Part shown: positions 12,263 to 23,267 of the stretch, in pieces | Layout of the letters: each line of letters starts with the position of its first letter | Numbering within the stretch: the stretch's first letter is position 1 | From: Rutstroemia sp. NJR-2017a BVV2 | Taxonomy: Eukaryota; Ascomycota; Leotiomycetes; Helotiales; Rutstroemiaceae | Length of the DNA: 64,000 nt | Reading direction: 5' to 3' | Assembly: GCA_002946415.1 (NCBI GenBank) | Contig: NJPS01000046.1 | Coordinates: 744,001-808,000, forward strand | Program-made: the position numbers and the translations under genes | The notes under the pieces: generated by a model | The model's input: only the letters and a program-made list of their open reading frames with translations | Told to the model about the DNA's origin: nothing | The model's database searches: none

Positions 12263-13303
12263 ATGGCACCAGGAGAAGCAATGACGTCTGGTGGAAACTC
12301 AGAGTCTGGCTCAACCGCCACATCTCTGGTCCCTTCGTCCACGCTATCAGAAACTATCCAGTTCTACTCTTACCCCCAAGCCCTTGCTCTCGAGCTCCTC
12401 CTCCCCATCCTCCGTCTCCAGCTCCCTATTAGCAACCCCATCTATAACCGCTTTCAAGCCCCCCACAACACCCCGGATCGACACTGTCTCTTCGCCGCCA
12501 CGTTCCCGCCAAACTCGCAACCTATTCCCGAAATATATACCATCGTCTTCTCCGACCGTTCCCGTCGTAACGAGACTCAAATATGGGCTTTCAACTCCCT
12601 GTCGAACCCCATATACCGGGACCCTCTATCACCTGCTCAGACGAAGCTCCTCCAAATCCACGTGTCCTCTCTTCTCACGTTCTTAAAGAACACCGTCATT
12701 CCCGAAGCACCAGGTCACCCTTTCGACCCCACTCTTTTCTTGGGATGCTTCCACTCACGAATCACCTCCACTCTCGTCTCCCTCCCATCTCGTGACCCAT
12801 CACGTCCTCTCATCAGCTACAACAGCGCATGGAACCACTTCATAGTACCCACTAAGACCCCTTCACTCCTCGAATCAGGACCCATTCCGCCTCCTGAACC
12901 TTTCACTGTAACCCGCGTCCTCGCCTCTCATCTCCCCCTCGTAATCAGCACATCCAGCATCCCACGCTCCGCTGCAAACCTCATGCTGCAACCCTCTCTC
13001 GGACTCCTCACCCCAGACGGCTCACTCGTAGCATGGGCTTTTATTGGCCTCGATGGTTCGCTCGCAACGTTATACGTAATGCCTGAGTATCGGGGAAAGG
13101 GACTAGCAACATATGTTGCAAGAGAACTAGCCAGAAAACTTGGGGAGGGTGGGTTTGCTGATATGGGGTATAGTGGAGATAGTGGGTTTGTGCATGGGGA
13201 TGTATTCGAAGGAAATACTGCGAGTGAAAGAGTAATGAAAGCGCTCGAGGGCAGGATCGTGGCTGAGGTCAGTTACACGAGGGTGGATAGTGATGCGTGG
13301 TGA
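12263..13303 (+). CDS. GNAT-family N-acetyltransferase
   Basis: Single exon, 346 aa. The C-terminal third holds the acetyl-CoA-binding signature: GSLATLYVMPEYRGKGLATY (about residues 262-281), i.e. strand beta4, the R/Q-x-x-G-x-G/A loop (here YRGKGL) and the following helix VARELARKLGE. It is followed by VFEGNTASERVMKAL, typical of the last GNAT helix. The layout, a long poorly conserved N-terminal half and a C-terminal FR47/glycine-N-acyltransferase-like domain, is common in fungal GNAT proteins of unknown substrate. The N-terminal 35 residues are Ser/Gly/Thr-rich and probably disordered. No targeting signal is seen. The substrate cannot be told from sequence. Confidence 0.82.
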   Translation: MAPGEAMTSGGNSESGSTATSLVPSSTLSETIQFYSYPQALALELLLPILRLQLPISNPIYNRFQAPHNTPDRHCLFAATFPPNSQPIPEIYTIVFSDRSRRNETQIWAFNSLSNPIYRDPLSPAQTKLLQIHVSSLLTFLKNTVIPEAPGHPFDPTLFLGCFHSRITSTLVSLPSRDPSRPLISYNSAWNHFIVPTKTPSLLESGPIPPPEPFTVTRVLASHLPLVISTSSIPRSAANLMLQPSLGLLTPDGSLVAWAFIGLDGSLATLYVMPEYRGKGLATYVARELARKLGEGGFADMGYSGDSGFVHGDVFEGNTASERVMKALEGRIVAEVSYTRVDSDAW

Positions 13304-13451
13304 AAGGGCAAGAGAAGGAAGTGCTTGTTTTATGAAAACTAGTGCGCTTGCTGAACGGTGATTCGGACACCATATATATGAAACCAACTCTTTTCTTACT
13401 TAGCTAGATCATAGAATCCCATAGACCAAGACCCAAGCCCAAAACTATCAC

Positions 13452-14184
13452 CTATCGTATACTAGCATCTAAGTTCATCGGGACATCTTCCCCAACTTCT
13501 CTTTCACTCTCACCGGCACCAACTCTGCCATCCTCGCTTCTCTCAACCTCCTCACATTCCACATCTACCTGACTGCGGCATCCTCCTATTCCTAACCAGT
13601 TCCCTGGAGAATGTGCCGTCGTAAGCGCAGCTATTGCATTCGGGTCGGAGTCATGGATGAGATCCAACGAAACCAAACCTTTCTGCATATCCAAATACTT
13701 TCACACCGAATGACGAGATGAGACTTTTCTCTGCTTCGCTAAATCTTCAATTTGTACCATGAGAGTCTCGCTTTGCTTTCGTTGCTGGAGTTCTGCTTGG
13801 CAGAGTCCCATTCCATCTCAATGGTGCCAATGTCATCGGACGTGAGACTAGATTGATGAGACGTATTGCTGGACTTTGTTCCTGGAGTGGACGACGCTGA
13901 GATACTCGTACTAGATTGTTATGTGCTGGATCTGTTGGCTAAGGGGGCGCTTGGAATAAGGGCTTGGCGTTCCGTGCCATCTTCATCTGTAACTGTTGCA
14001 GGGCGAGGGATGATGACCCGCATCCTTGTGTGTTCTTCTCCTTTTTCGATAGAGAGACGAACATCACTGCTCTCAACATGACCCGCAACAGACATTCCGC
14101 GTGCTCCGCCGCCAGGGCTCCCAACACCATCCACACCTCTCTTCCTCTTCTGGACGGACATATCCAACGAAAGCTATAGCTCCA
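13452..14184 (-). pseudogene. Broken gene, coiled-coil-type coding remnant
   Basis: The minus strand shows protein-like sequence split by lesions. A segment with KRKRGVDGVGSPGGG and a Ser-rich stretch is cut by an in-frame TAA at 13919-13921. The Ser-rich reading (SSNTSHQSSLTSDDIGTIEM) then changes frame near 13790-13800 into a charged helix (ELQQRKQSETLMVQIEDLAK). An in-frame TGA at 13701-13703 separates this from KYLDMQKGLVSLDLIHDSD. I do not recognise the family; the arrangement resembles a nuclear coiled-coil or transcription-factor tail. An unusual exon structure could explain one break, but hardly all three. Overall a decayed gene is the best reading. Confidence 0.4.
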
Positions 14185-15155
14185 AATCAGATCAATTTAT
14201 CTCAGGCCCGAGAATTATACCACCCCACCGCAAAAGCCAAGGTCTATATACCACCAATAATACGCACTGAAAGAGCTTTGATAATCAGCCATCATATGCC
14301 ACAATCAGTTGTCTTACAGTGTATGAACGAGAACCAAACTCACCACTAGACGCAGTGCCGAAAGCCAGGTATCCAGAAGGGACTCTGGAATACGAGTTGC
14401 CGACACAAGAACCAAAAAACAACACACCACCAAGATGAAATCGTTCATTACGTGGGGCTTTCAAGAATTGCGTGGTTGGAAGGAAATTGGGATTGGTTCG
14501 CCGCTCGCTTTCAAGACTGTATATTGTATCCAACTGGTTAATATATCTCATTGCAGTTAGACTTCCAATACGGAACTCGTAAGAAACCGCGTGTTACCAC
14601 TGAAGTGTCCGGTAGCAAGATGGTAGATTTTGCCTATGCGAAGCGTTGCTGCAAGAAATAATACTATGAATGTAAAAGTCGGGATGAGGAAAACCAAAGA
14701 ATGCAATAGATTGAGTGGAAAGAGAAGAAAGACGAAGGTAACAAATACGACATCCTTCCAAACCTATCTCAACATGTGAAGCTGGGTTGCTCTTGCCTTT
14801 GTGGAGGACTAACATATTGTCGCTTCTTCTTCGGGACTCCCTTGAGAAGATTCGGCATCATTAATACTTTTGGAATATCTTTCGTGACGTAGAAAAATTG
14901 AGGTATATTGATGAGACTCCTCGATTTTTGGCACGGAAATAATGTAAACGCTCTATATCATTTCCCAATGGAAGTTCTAGAGCCTGAAATGTGCTGCAAA
15001 CAAAGATACATATAATGCACCCCCAGGTTTGCTTATCCGCGTCTGAAACCTGTTACGGTATTATGATCAATCAGCTAGAAAGTCTATTTTAGTCACTTTC
15101 AGCTTGACCATGAATGCTATATCTGTAAGACAACAATACTTGCTTCCCGCAGCAC
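14185..15155. other. Intergenic, one weak minus-strand exon candidate
   Basis: Between the broken gene and the 3' end of the methyltransferase. A minus-strand stretch at 14551-14285 (PRNERFHLGGVLFFGSC) ends near a GTGAGT donor and could be an upstream exon of the broken gene, but no junction to it keeps frame. Confidence 0.35.
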
Positions 15156-16341
15156 TCATTTCGGTTGCAGTGCATAAATCCTTACAGGACACAATCCCGC
15201 TGGAAACCCCTTTGCCAACTCGGTCTTCTGGATAATCAACCCAGCTTTCTCGAAGATCTTTCGGAAACTCTGATCAGCCCTAATGTGCGGTTAATTAGCA
15301 TATTCCTTTCTCTTTCTCTGCCGCTTTTTACAAATCCACCCGGCTTCCTCACACGCAAACCTACACCACTCCCTCTCTTCCACTCTCACAACCAAAGAAA
15401 GGAATAGACAACACACCTTGTAACCGAATTATCCAACGGATCAAACTCATCCTCTCCTTCCAAATGCGTACTCATGTTCTCCTTAACGATGACATAGGCC
15501 CCCTCCTTCAACATCTTCCCACACTTAACTAAATACTCAACTAACTGTGCATCCGTCAAATGGCCCAAGCACCATTGGTTCCAAATCAGGTCGTAACGGA
15601 CCTCTGGGGGTGGAGACCAGGCCTCAAGTCCCACGGAGTAGATAGTGCCGATTCCGGGTTGGTCGCGGAGCACGGAATTGAACTTTGTGATGGGTTCAAC
15701 GATGTCGACGGTTTGGGCGAGGTGCACGAGAAGTCCGTTTGTTATGCGGCCGATACTGACGGGTAGGAGCGAAGTTAGCCAATAGTTGAATTTGCTGTGT
15801 TGTGTTGTGATGTGGAAGTTGTGAAGCGAGTCTACTCATCTGACTAGACGAAGTAGAATCGAGAGTCGACGTATCGCAGCATTGAGGAATGAGATCCTAA
15901 TTATTTCGCACAGATGCCTCATGGTGCGTTTTCACGTATGGCCCATTCAACCAGAGACCAGAACACGACATCAAAACAATCGAAAGCAAAAGCTCCAAGC
16001 AAAACTCACCCAGCACCGCAGTCCACCACCCTATCCAACTTCTTCCCTTTAATACCAAGCTTGCCCATAAAGTTCTTAGAACCCTGTAAGTCCACGCGAC
16101 TGATGTATGGAAAGCCACCTAGCATTCCATTTACATCCGCTTCTATGCTTTCCCAGCTGTCATGTGCTTGTTAGTCTACCTTGCTTGATCATGTGGAAAG
16201 TAGAGTAGGATTTGGATGGTGAGTAGAAGAGCACGTGTCAACGTGAAGAGAGGCGAAAAAGAAAGTAGGCGAAGAAATGGTGTATACGCACTATGCAATG
16301 GCAGCAGCATGGTTAATCTGAGCATCCGGTGCCGTCGCCAT
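15156..16341 (-). CDS. TAE1: Alpha N-terminal protein methyltransferase (NTMT1/Tae1 type)
   Basis: Four exons on the minus strand, 16341..16292, 16156..16010, 15755..15417 and 15279..15156, 219 aa, all GT-AG. This family uses S-adenosylmethionine to methylate the alpha-amino group of proteins that expose X-Pro-Lys/Arg after Met removal, such as ribosomal subunits. Diagnostic segments are YWESIEADVNGMLGGF near the N-terminus, SAM motif I VDCGAGIGRIT (split by intron 2), the substrate-site motif WNQWCLGHLTD, then YVIVKEN and a C-terminal strand PVRIYALQPK. Length matches the yeast and human enzymes (about 220-235 aa). Expected to be cytosolic and nuclear, and housekeeping. Methyl-donor and substrate residues look intact. 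Confidence 0.95.
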
Positions 16342-17059
16342 GATAACTTTATGAACTCTGCGTGTGTAGATAATCCGAAGTGATCCCGTCAACAATTCCT
16401 AAGTTGTGAAGAAGGAAGAAAGAAGATTTAGTGTGTGAGCACCATATATACAATACAAACAACCAAAGGGGCGAACGATGAAGGTCGGTGTTTATGATGG
16501 AGTTTGGCAAGGAAAAGAAACCTTGGAAGCGTGTTGCGAAGAAGTGAATATAGTGGTACTTTCTGCCTTTCAAGAAGTTTTACTTTATAAGGTAACACAA
16601 GAAGACTGACTATGTACTGCTTGAGAAAAACATCCTTTACAGACTTTAAGTAAGGGGGAGGAAAATAGGGAATTCGTAGAGCTTCGATTGTCTCAACTCC
16701 CGGGTCTGCAAAGTTTGTATACAGTAGTTACACTGGTATGAACCAATCATGTCCGCTTATGTAATACAATTAACTGTTGAACAAGCCGGTTCTGGGTTTG
16801 AGCATCAATATTGATGATTTTGTGAATTAAAGCATATTGGGCATTCTCGTATAAGCCGACCTTGAGATGGTATATTTGCACAAGAAGATGACCTTTCATA
16901 AGGTGCTCTATTCATTAAACTTCCCATTCCACCACCCAGACCTAAATATCCTTCAGTCAAAGATCTTCTGTACAGTCCGACTTCCCAACGCCCGTGGTAT
17001 CCATAAACATATATACATATACCCAAGCTATCCTTATTTCCATCCATCCGTCCTTTCGT
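16342..17059. other. Intergenic between methyltransferase promoter and TOF1 3' end
   Basis: Carries the 5' region of the methyltransferase gene and the 3' region of TOF1, both on the minus strand. No additional gene is seen. Confidence 0.7.
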
Positions 17060-20000
17060 TTATTCATCATCACTGCTATCCATAATGAAGCCCGCCCGGA
17101 CTCTCGGTCTCCTAGGCTGCGCGACCGGCACGATGTTCTCCTCATCCTCTTCATCGTCGACTTCCAGACCGACTTTCGCACTCTTTGCCTTGGAAACTAA
17201 AGGTTCATCATCATCATCGTCACTCACAACCTTTCTTCTCTTCGGTTGTGATGATCGATGTGGACTTGACATCGGAGTGTCTGTAGTTTCAGCCTCATCT
17301 TCCGACTCCTTTGCCCCATTCATATCCTCATCACTATCCAAATCAATCGCACTACTATCTCTCTTATTCCTCGCCTTGCCCTTCTCCTTCTCCGCACCCA
17401 CGTGTAACAATTCCTTCATGATTGTCACCTTATTCGCATTTCTCAGTCTCTCCTCTGCCTCAAAAAACACCCTATCCGCCTCCTCATCTTCATCACTATC
17501 CACAACATACTTCTCACTCTTAACCTTTGCATTCTTCTCCAATTCCCTCAGCCTCCTCGCCTCAGCTCTAGCAGCCAATATTTCATCCGACAAGCCTTCC
17601 CCTTCCTCACTGCCTGATTTCCTCCTCCTCCTCCTACTCTTCTTCAACGCTTTCAATGCGTCCGATTTCTTCATCGCAGTAGGTCCACCCGGTTCAAAGA
17701 GAAGTTCCTCTTCAGAATCATCATCAATGCCATTATCTGATTCGTCATCGAAGACAGCTCGTTTTCTGCCTAGACCTGCAGATACTCGTCTGATATGATC
17801 AGCTGCTTCTTTCCCGTCATCGAAGGTAGGAGGACTGAACTCGAATTTCTTGATTAAGTCCAGCGCTTCTTGGAGCTGATCAGCGGATTTAGATGATGGG
17901 ACAATCCAGGAAGCTTCGGGGTCATCAGCTGCCCCACTGGTTGTCAGACCAACGAGTTTCATGAGTAGTCGAAGATGGCCATTCTTGAACATGGCGGTTT
18001 TGCGTGTATCGTTGTCAGGCTTGACGGCTGTATGAAGTTAGTACAGTCAAATTTACAGCAAGCAAGATAACGTACGAATTGTTGGAGCTGTTGGGGGTTC
18101 GACTGCGGGAGCAGGCGTCCCCTCGCTCTCAGCTGCGGGATCTCTTTCCACGGATTGTATGGCAGCATTCGCCGCCTCCCAACTTCGTCTCTCACTTTCA
18201 GCTGACGAGAGCTGTGACTTGACCCACTCAACATGATCGCCCTCATTCTTATCAAGCAGGGCTCCCACCACAACACCAATCTGCTCCTCCCATTCCAACC
18301 CACCTTTAACCTCCAGTTCTGCAGCAGCTTTCGGCTTACTAGTAATCGTCTGTTTCTCATAACCAAACTCCAAGAAATGAGCTATAGCATTCGTCTTCGA
18401 GAACAGCATCTCCACAATCATTTCTGGTCTTTCCTGAATTTTTCTCATACATCTCTTCAACAGCTGCTTAACCATCTCATCCCATTCCTTATACCCAGGC
18501 GCTTGAGGATCTAGCCCCTCCGGTCCCTTGACCATCTTGTAAAACAAGTTAATGATATCTACCCTGAATAACATCACACCCATATCCTGCTTGAAGGCCA
18601 CCCGATAGAAGAACCTATGAGCTCTCTTCAACTGCTCGGGTTTAAGATCATGATAATACTTTGTAAAAGCAACAAACGTATCAATGCATCCCTGCGACAG
18701 GAATTTCGCCGCAAAACGTTTGAAGTCGAATTTTCGCTCCGTCGAGACTCGTTCGGCGCGGGCTTCATCCTCCCCATCGGACTCATTGAGTATATTTTCA
18801 TTATCGCTTTGATCTTCACCTGCGTCTTTGGCAGCCTTCTTCTTCTTCCTTGCTCGTCTCCGCGATCGTACTTGCATATCCACGTTTTGCTTTGAATACT
18901 GCTCTAGAATCCGCATGTAATTGTGCGTCAGCTCCGTAACAGAATCCAGGTATCCAAACCCTTGATCTTTATACGTCCGTGTAATCATGGCTACTCGCTC
19001 GTGTGTTGTATCTTCGTAGAAGATACGGGCAAGAATATTCTCAGCAATTTCCTGATCATCTTCGAGCGGTGAATCAGCCATTTCTTGGACTGTCAGAAGG
19101 ATCTGAGTGAAGCATTTCATGGCTGCGCTGAGATCGTACCAGGATTTGCTCTCGAATGCAGAATCCATAGCTCTGTTCAGCGTCACGAACATCTCTTGGT
19201 TGAGCACACTTGCAACAAGAGCAAAGCTGTCAACATCTTCCGGAGCCTTGGTTTTGGATGGCTTCTTGTTTTTCCTCCTTACGCGTTCTGCTTCGAGAAA
19301 CCATGACACGAGGTAGAAGAATTGGCGTGGGTGATAATCAAGAATTCTTTCTGCTTCCCGATCGATTGCCTTTCGGATGTGATTAAACAATGGGTTGAAA
19401 CCAGAGTCTAAGAAGTCTTCGACAAATGTCCGGAGATGTTTTGTTGCTGACACAGTAAGAGGAGTAGGAGCATCGAAAGCCAATGGCCCGCTTTCTCCTT
19501 TAAACGCCCTCCGAGGCGGCTTGAACTTCTTGGTACTGTCCATCTTGTCCAGTCCTCCTCTACTGTCCCTCAATGCTGATTGACCCGAAATCGTAGTCAT
19601 CTTAGCATCTTCCCGCTGCATCCAAGCCATGGTTCCAAATCGATTGTGTCTGGTAGGGGCATTCGTCTGGTAGCTCCGTAACATTGCTTGTTCTTTCTTC
19701 CGCAGCCTAACTAGCTCGTCCATCTTGCTATTATCCATAGCCTTCTCACTTAGAAAGAGCTTCTCAACATCTACGCCCTTGATCAAATGAAATAGAACAT
19801 CCATAACCACCACATCCTGCGTATTGAAATCCTCTCCCATTGTCGAAGACACAGTCAGCAGAAGATGAAAAATATCCTGATAGTCAAACGCATCAATCGT
19901 CGCCGATCTCGAAATTTCCGCTTCATCCCCCTCATACTGTACATTCGGCGGCGGAGCAATCATTGCGATATTTCTCAGAAAGTAAAGCACCAACTTAATA

Positions 20001-20609
20001 ATCCCCTCGTCTCTCGTACTCCTATCCCCCATCTCCTCCGCCATTGCCGGTAGCGCACACCTCACCGCCGTATGTAAAATCCTCGCTCCATCAAAACCCA
20101 AAATCGACCTTTTGTATCCCACCTGAGCACCCTCGAGAAACGGAATATGACGATGATGATTAACCGTCATTTCCTTATTCCGAACCAGCGGCCAGGTCAA
20201 GGGGACCAACAGTTCCAGACAAGCCAACGCAATTTTCGCCTTAACTCGATCTTCCGTTGCGTTCTCGGGCCATGCTGCCAGGATTTGGAGAAGATCCCCC
20301 CCGACTAGATTCGAGTCTGCGAGACAGCGTGCAACGTCTAGACGATTGGCTTTTTCGTCGTAGAGCTTGAGCCATTTTTTGAGATCGCGCAAGCAGGCTA
20401 GTGCGTCGTCTCCAAGTACGTATCGACCTTCTTCATCGGCGCCGCTTCCTCCAAGCTATCCCCGCGTTGTCAGTTTATTTCTAGTTCTGCAAGACAATAT
20501 CGGGATAGAATTGCGAGCACAAAAGCATACTTACAGCAGTAACAAGACTATTCACATAAGCTCTCACTTCCGGATCCACCACATCTTTGCTTCCGTCCGC
20601 GAACTCCAT
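17060..20609 (-). CDS. TOF1: Replication fork-protection protein Tof1/Timeless/Swi1
   Basis: Three exons, 20609..20535, 20455..18076 and 18027..17060, 1140 aa. Introns are GTAAGT..GATAG and GTACGT..CATACAG with a CTAAC branch. Tof1 forms a complex with Csm3/Tipin at the replisome, stabilises paused forks and supports the S-phase checkpoint. The N-terminal TIMELESS domain starts right after exon 1 ([13 protein letters not shown], then [12 protein letters not shown] and [38 protein letters not shown]). A mid-region follows with [14 protein letters not shown], and then a basic patch [11 protein letters not shown]. The C-terminal 300 residues are strongly acidic and Lys/Arg-rich, with [20 protein letters not shown], ending MDSSDDE, as usual for fungal Tof1. 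The length is typical. It shares a 269-bp upstream region with the dehydrogenase gene on the other strand. Confidence 0.96.
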
Positions 20610-20878
20610 AATGCGTGATCGAAATTGGCGTCGTTGTCGTCTGGAATTCGTTGATGGAGAAACCTCTTTACACGCTCCTACCAGATTTCGCGTCGCAAAA
20701 CACGCGTACCCCTGTCAAGGTTATTCGCGGTACAACGGGCATGTGATGATGGGCCGAGGGACGGACGGCATAATTTTAGTTCTACCGAAATCCTGGGGAA
20801 GCAATGAACTTCATCATAACATCATAAGTAGCTGGAGAACTTCTGTTGTTCTCTTGTTACTAGGGATTGTCAGACACG
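20610..20878. promoter_or_regulatory. Shared divergent promoter of TOF1 and the HAD gene
   Basis: Only 269 bp separate the two start codons on opposite strands, so core promoters of both genes must lie here. No obvious TATA box; I did not identify a specific operator. Confidence 0.6.
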
Positions 20879-22020
20879 ATGATTACACCAATTGCCAGAA
20901 GAGGTCTTCTACAAAGTACCAGATATGCTAGAACTTTTAGTTCAAGTCGAGTGCTTGCGTCGCAAGAAGTGAAGAAGCTGGGTGTTATTGGAGCGGGACA
21001 AATGGTTGGTGGACCTGCAATATTCAAACGAAGCGGAATTGAAATGTTAATTGAGGATAGGGTTTGGGCATAGCCTTAGTAGCAGCGCAGAAAGCAGGAG
21101 TGCCAGTTACCCTCGTCGATACAAGCCAAGCATCTCTGGACAAAGGTCTCGCATTCGCAGGCATGTACCCCTCCTCTATTCTTGTCCCCCGCCTAACAAC
21201 GCACCTCTCTAACTCCTCCACCTCCATCCAGACAAACTCCTTGCCAAAGATGTAACCAAGCAACGCATAACCCAAGAACAATCCGACTCTGCCCGGGCCC
21301 TCCTCCAACCGACCACCAAAATGGAGGACCTCTCCAACGTAGACTTCGTAATCGAAGCGGTGCCCGAGATCCCCTCGTTGAAATTCTCCATCTTCAGCTC
21401 CCTCGCGCAAATCTGTCCTCCGCACGCCATCCTCGCCACCAACACCTCCTCCATATCCATAACCCGCATCGCCGCCTCCACCACCGACGACCCCACCAAC
21501 ACCAGCGTATCCTCGCGCGTAATCTCCACGCACTTCATGAACCCGGTGCCCATTCAAAAAGGCGTCGAGATAATCACCGGCCTGCAAACCTCCTCTGCCA
21601 CTCTCGAAACCGCTATCGCGTTTGTTAAGCGCATGGGCAAGATCCCCTCTACGTCGGCGGATTCGCCTGGCTTTCTGGCAAATCGTATACTGATGCCTTA
21701 TATCAATGAAGCGATTATATGTTTGGAGACAGGCGTCGGCAGCCGTGATGACATTGATGCGATTATGAAGAACGGGACGAATGTGCCGATGGGTCCGTTG
21801 CAGTTGGCGGATTTCATTGGCATCGATACCTGTTTAGCGATCATGAAGGTGCTGTATGAGGAGACGGGTGATAGCAAGTATAGGCCGAGTGTGCTGTTGA
21901 GGAAAATGGTGGATGCGGGTTGGCTGGGAAAGAAGAGTGGGAAGGGGTGAGTTCTTGTGCCTATCCTTATGGCACTGGAGTAGTGATGCTAACAGATGTG
22001 CTAGATTCTATGATTATTGA
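20879..22020 (+). CDS. 3-hydroxyacyl-CoA (3-hydroxybutyryl-CoA) dehydrogenase, probably mitochondrial
   Basis: Four exons, 20879..21004, 21061..21160, 21232..21946 and 22005..22020, 318 aa. It oxidises L-3-hydroxyacyl-CoA to 3-ketoacyl-CoA with NAD+ in short-chain beta-oxidation. The first 25 residues (MITPIARRGLLQSTRYARTF) are Arg/Ser-rich without acids, fitting a mitochondrial presequence. The Rossmann motif GAGQMGLGIA is formed exactly across intron 1. Later come DFVIEAVPE, the catalytic region NTSSISIT and STHFMNPVPIQKGVEII, PGFLANRILMPYINEAI and the C-terminal GWLGKKSGKGFYDY. Intron 2 begins with GC (GCATGT) rather than GT; no GT donor restores the frame. Divergent from TOF1 and convergent with the homeobox gene. 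Confidence 0.95.
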
Positions 22021-23267
22021 ACGAAAGGCGCATGCTTTTTTGAAGCAGTGTGAAAAAGCATTTTCTTAGATCTGCAGTAAGGTAGATAACCTCAGCAGAA
22101 ACCCAATAGACCAAACAAAAATAGCATATTCTCACTTGAGCTCACAGTAGTGACAATCACATTCCGTTTCACAAAATCAAAAAGGCCAAAAAGTATTCCA
22201 CAGACCATTCGTATTGTTGTCTTAATATCTACAAGTGATTCCCTTCCACCCTCTTCTATCCAGTCCCAGCCATTCCACCTGGCCACTGGCGTCCCCCCTT
22301 TTCAAGCCGAACCCCCAACCTCGAATCCCATTCCATTTTTTTCTTTTCCCTCTGCTCCCTTCATAAGGAAGATCAAGTCCGCTCAAATCCGCAACAGCAG
22401 TCCAAAAAGCCACAAAAGCAAAAAAACACACAATCCCTCAAACCTAAACCCCTGAGCTCGAAAAAAAGATGAACCAGAAGCAAAAAAAGAAGACAGAAAC
22501 GAATCAAATAAATCAATCACAAGAAACGAAGTATAAAAACAAGAATCCGCCCAACGCAAGTAATAAAAATGAAGGCAGAGAACAGAACACAAATTATACA
22601 CAGTAGGAAGTCCACGAAAAGCGCGAACCCCCACAACAAATTCCTCTTTCCAAAAAAGATATGAAGCAAAGGAATAAGTATGAAAAGAAGAATATACCAC
22701 AGAATGGAATAAACAGAAAGAATCCCCCAATCCCAAGTTAAAGCGTTAACTGAACCCCTTTATCCGGAAGGACGAAAAGAAACGAAAAAAAAAGTTCCGG
22801 ATGATTATCTCAAGAAGAAAAAATACAGGAGAATAGAAGTTGTATTGATGGTGTTCCAACCAAGGGAAGATTTTAAAATGGTGGTATTTTGATAGGATGC
22901 GGTGGTGGAGAATCGAAGAGTGAGGGAAAGTAAAAGAGCCATGCGTATGGCTTGTGCCCGGTCTTGCGGTAGTCGAAGGTATGAGGATTTTGGGCGAAGA
23001 GATTTCGAGGAGATATGGATAGATCCTAACGTATGAAGGGTTTCCAGGCGCTAAAGGGACGAGAAGAGAATCAAAGAGTGGAAGGACTCGAGTGTGGGCA
23101 TGTGGACCGAGGTAGTGGGAATGAGAAGAGGCGAATGGACTTTTAGTAGAGTGACGACAAATGCATCTGATGATCTCGTGTGGAATGAAAAGAGTTCTCC
23201 GCTCTTTTGAGGGAAAATGCGATAAACATGAATCAGTACTTTTGGTGCTTTTAAACAGGCAAATCAT
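22021..23267. other. Convergent 3' regions, A/T-biased, no gene seen
   Basis: Tail-to-tail space between the dehydrogenase and the homeobox gene. It has purine-rich and A-rich tracts (22440-22800) that probably belong to long 3' untranslated regions. ORFs here lack any protein-like pattern. Confidence 0.6.

Noticed and set aside
17085..17798. 237-codon Ser-rich ORF on the plus strand
   Set aside because: It is antisense to the acidic C-terminus of TOF1. GA-rich codons produce Ser/Leu-rich complements.
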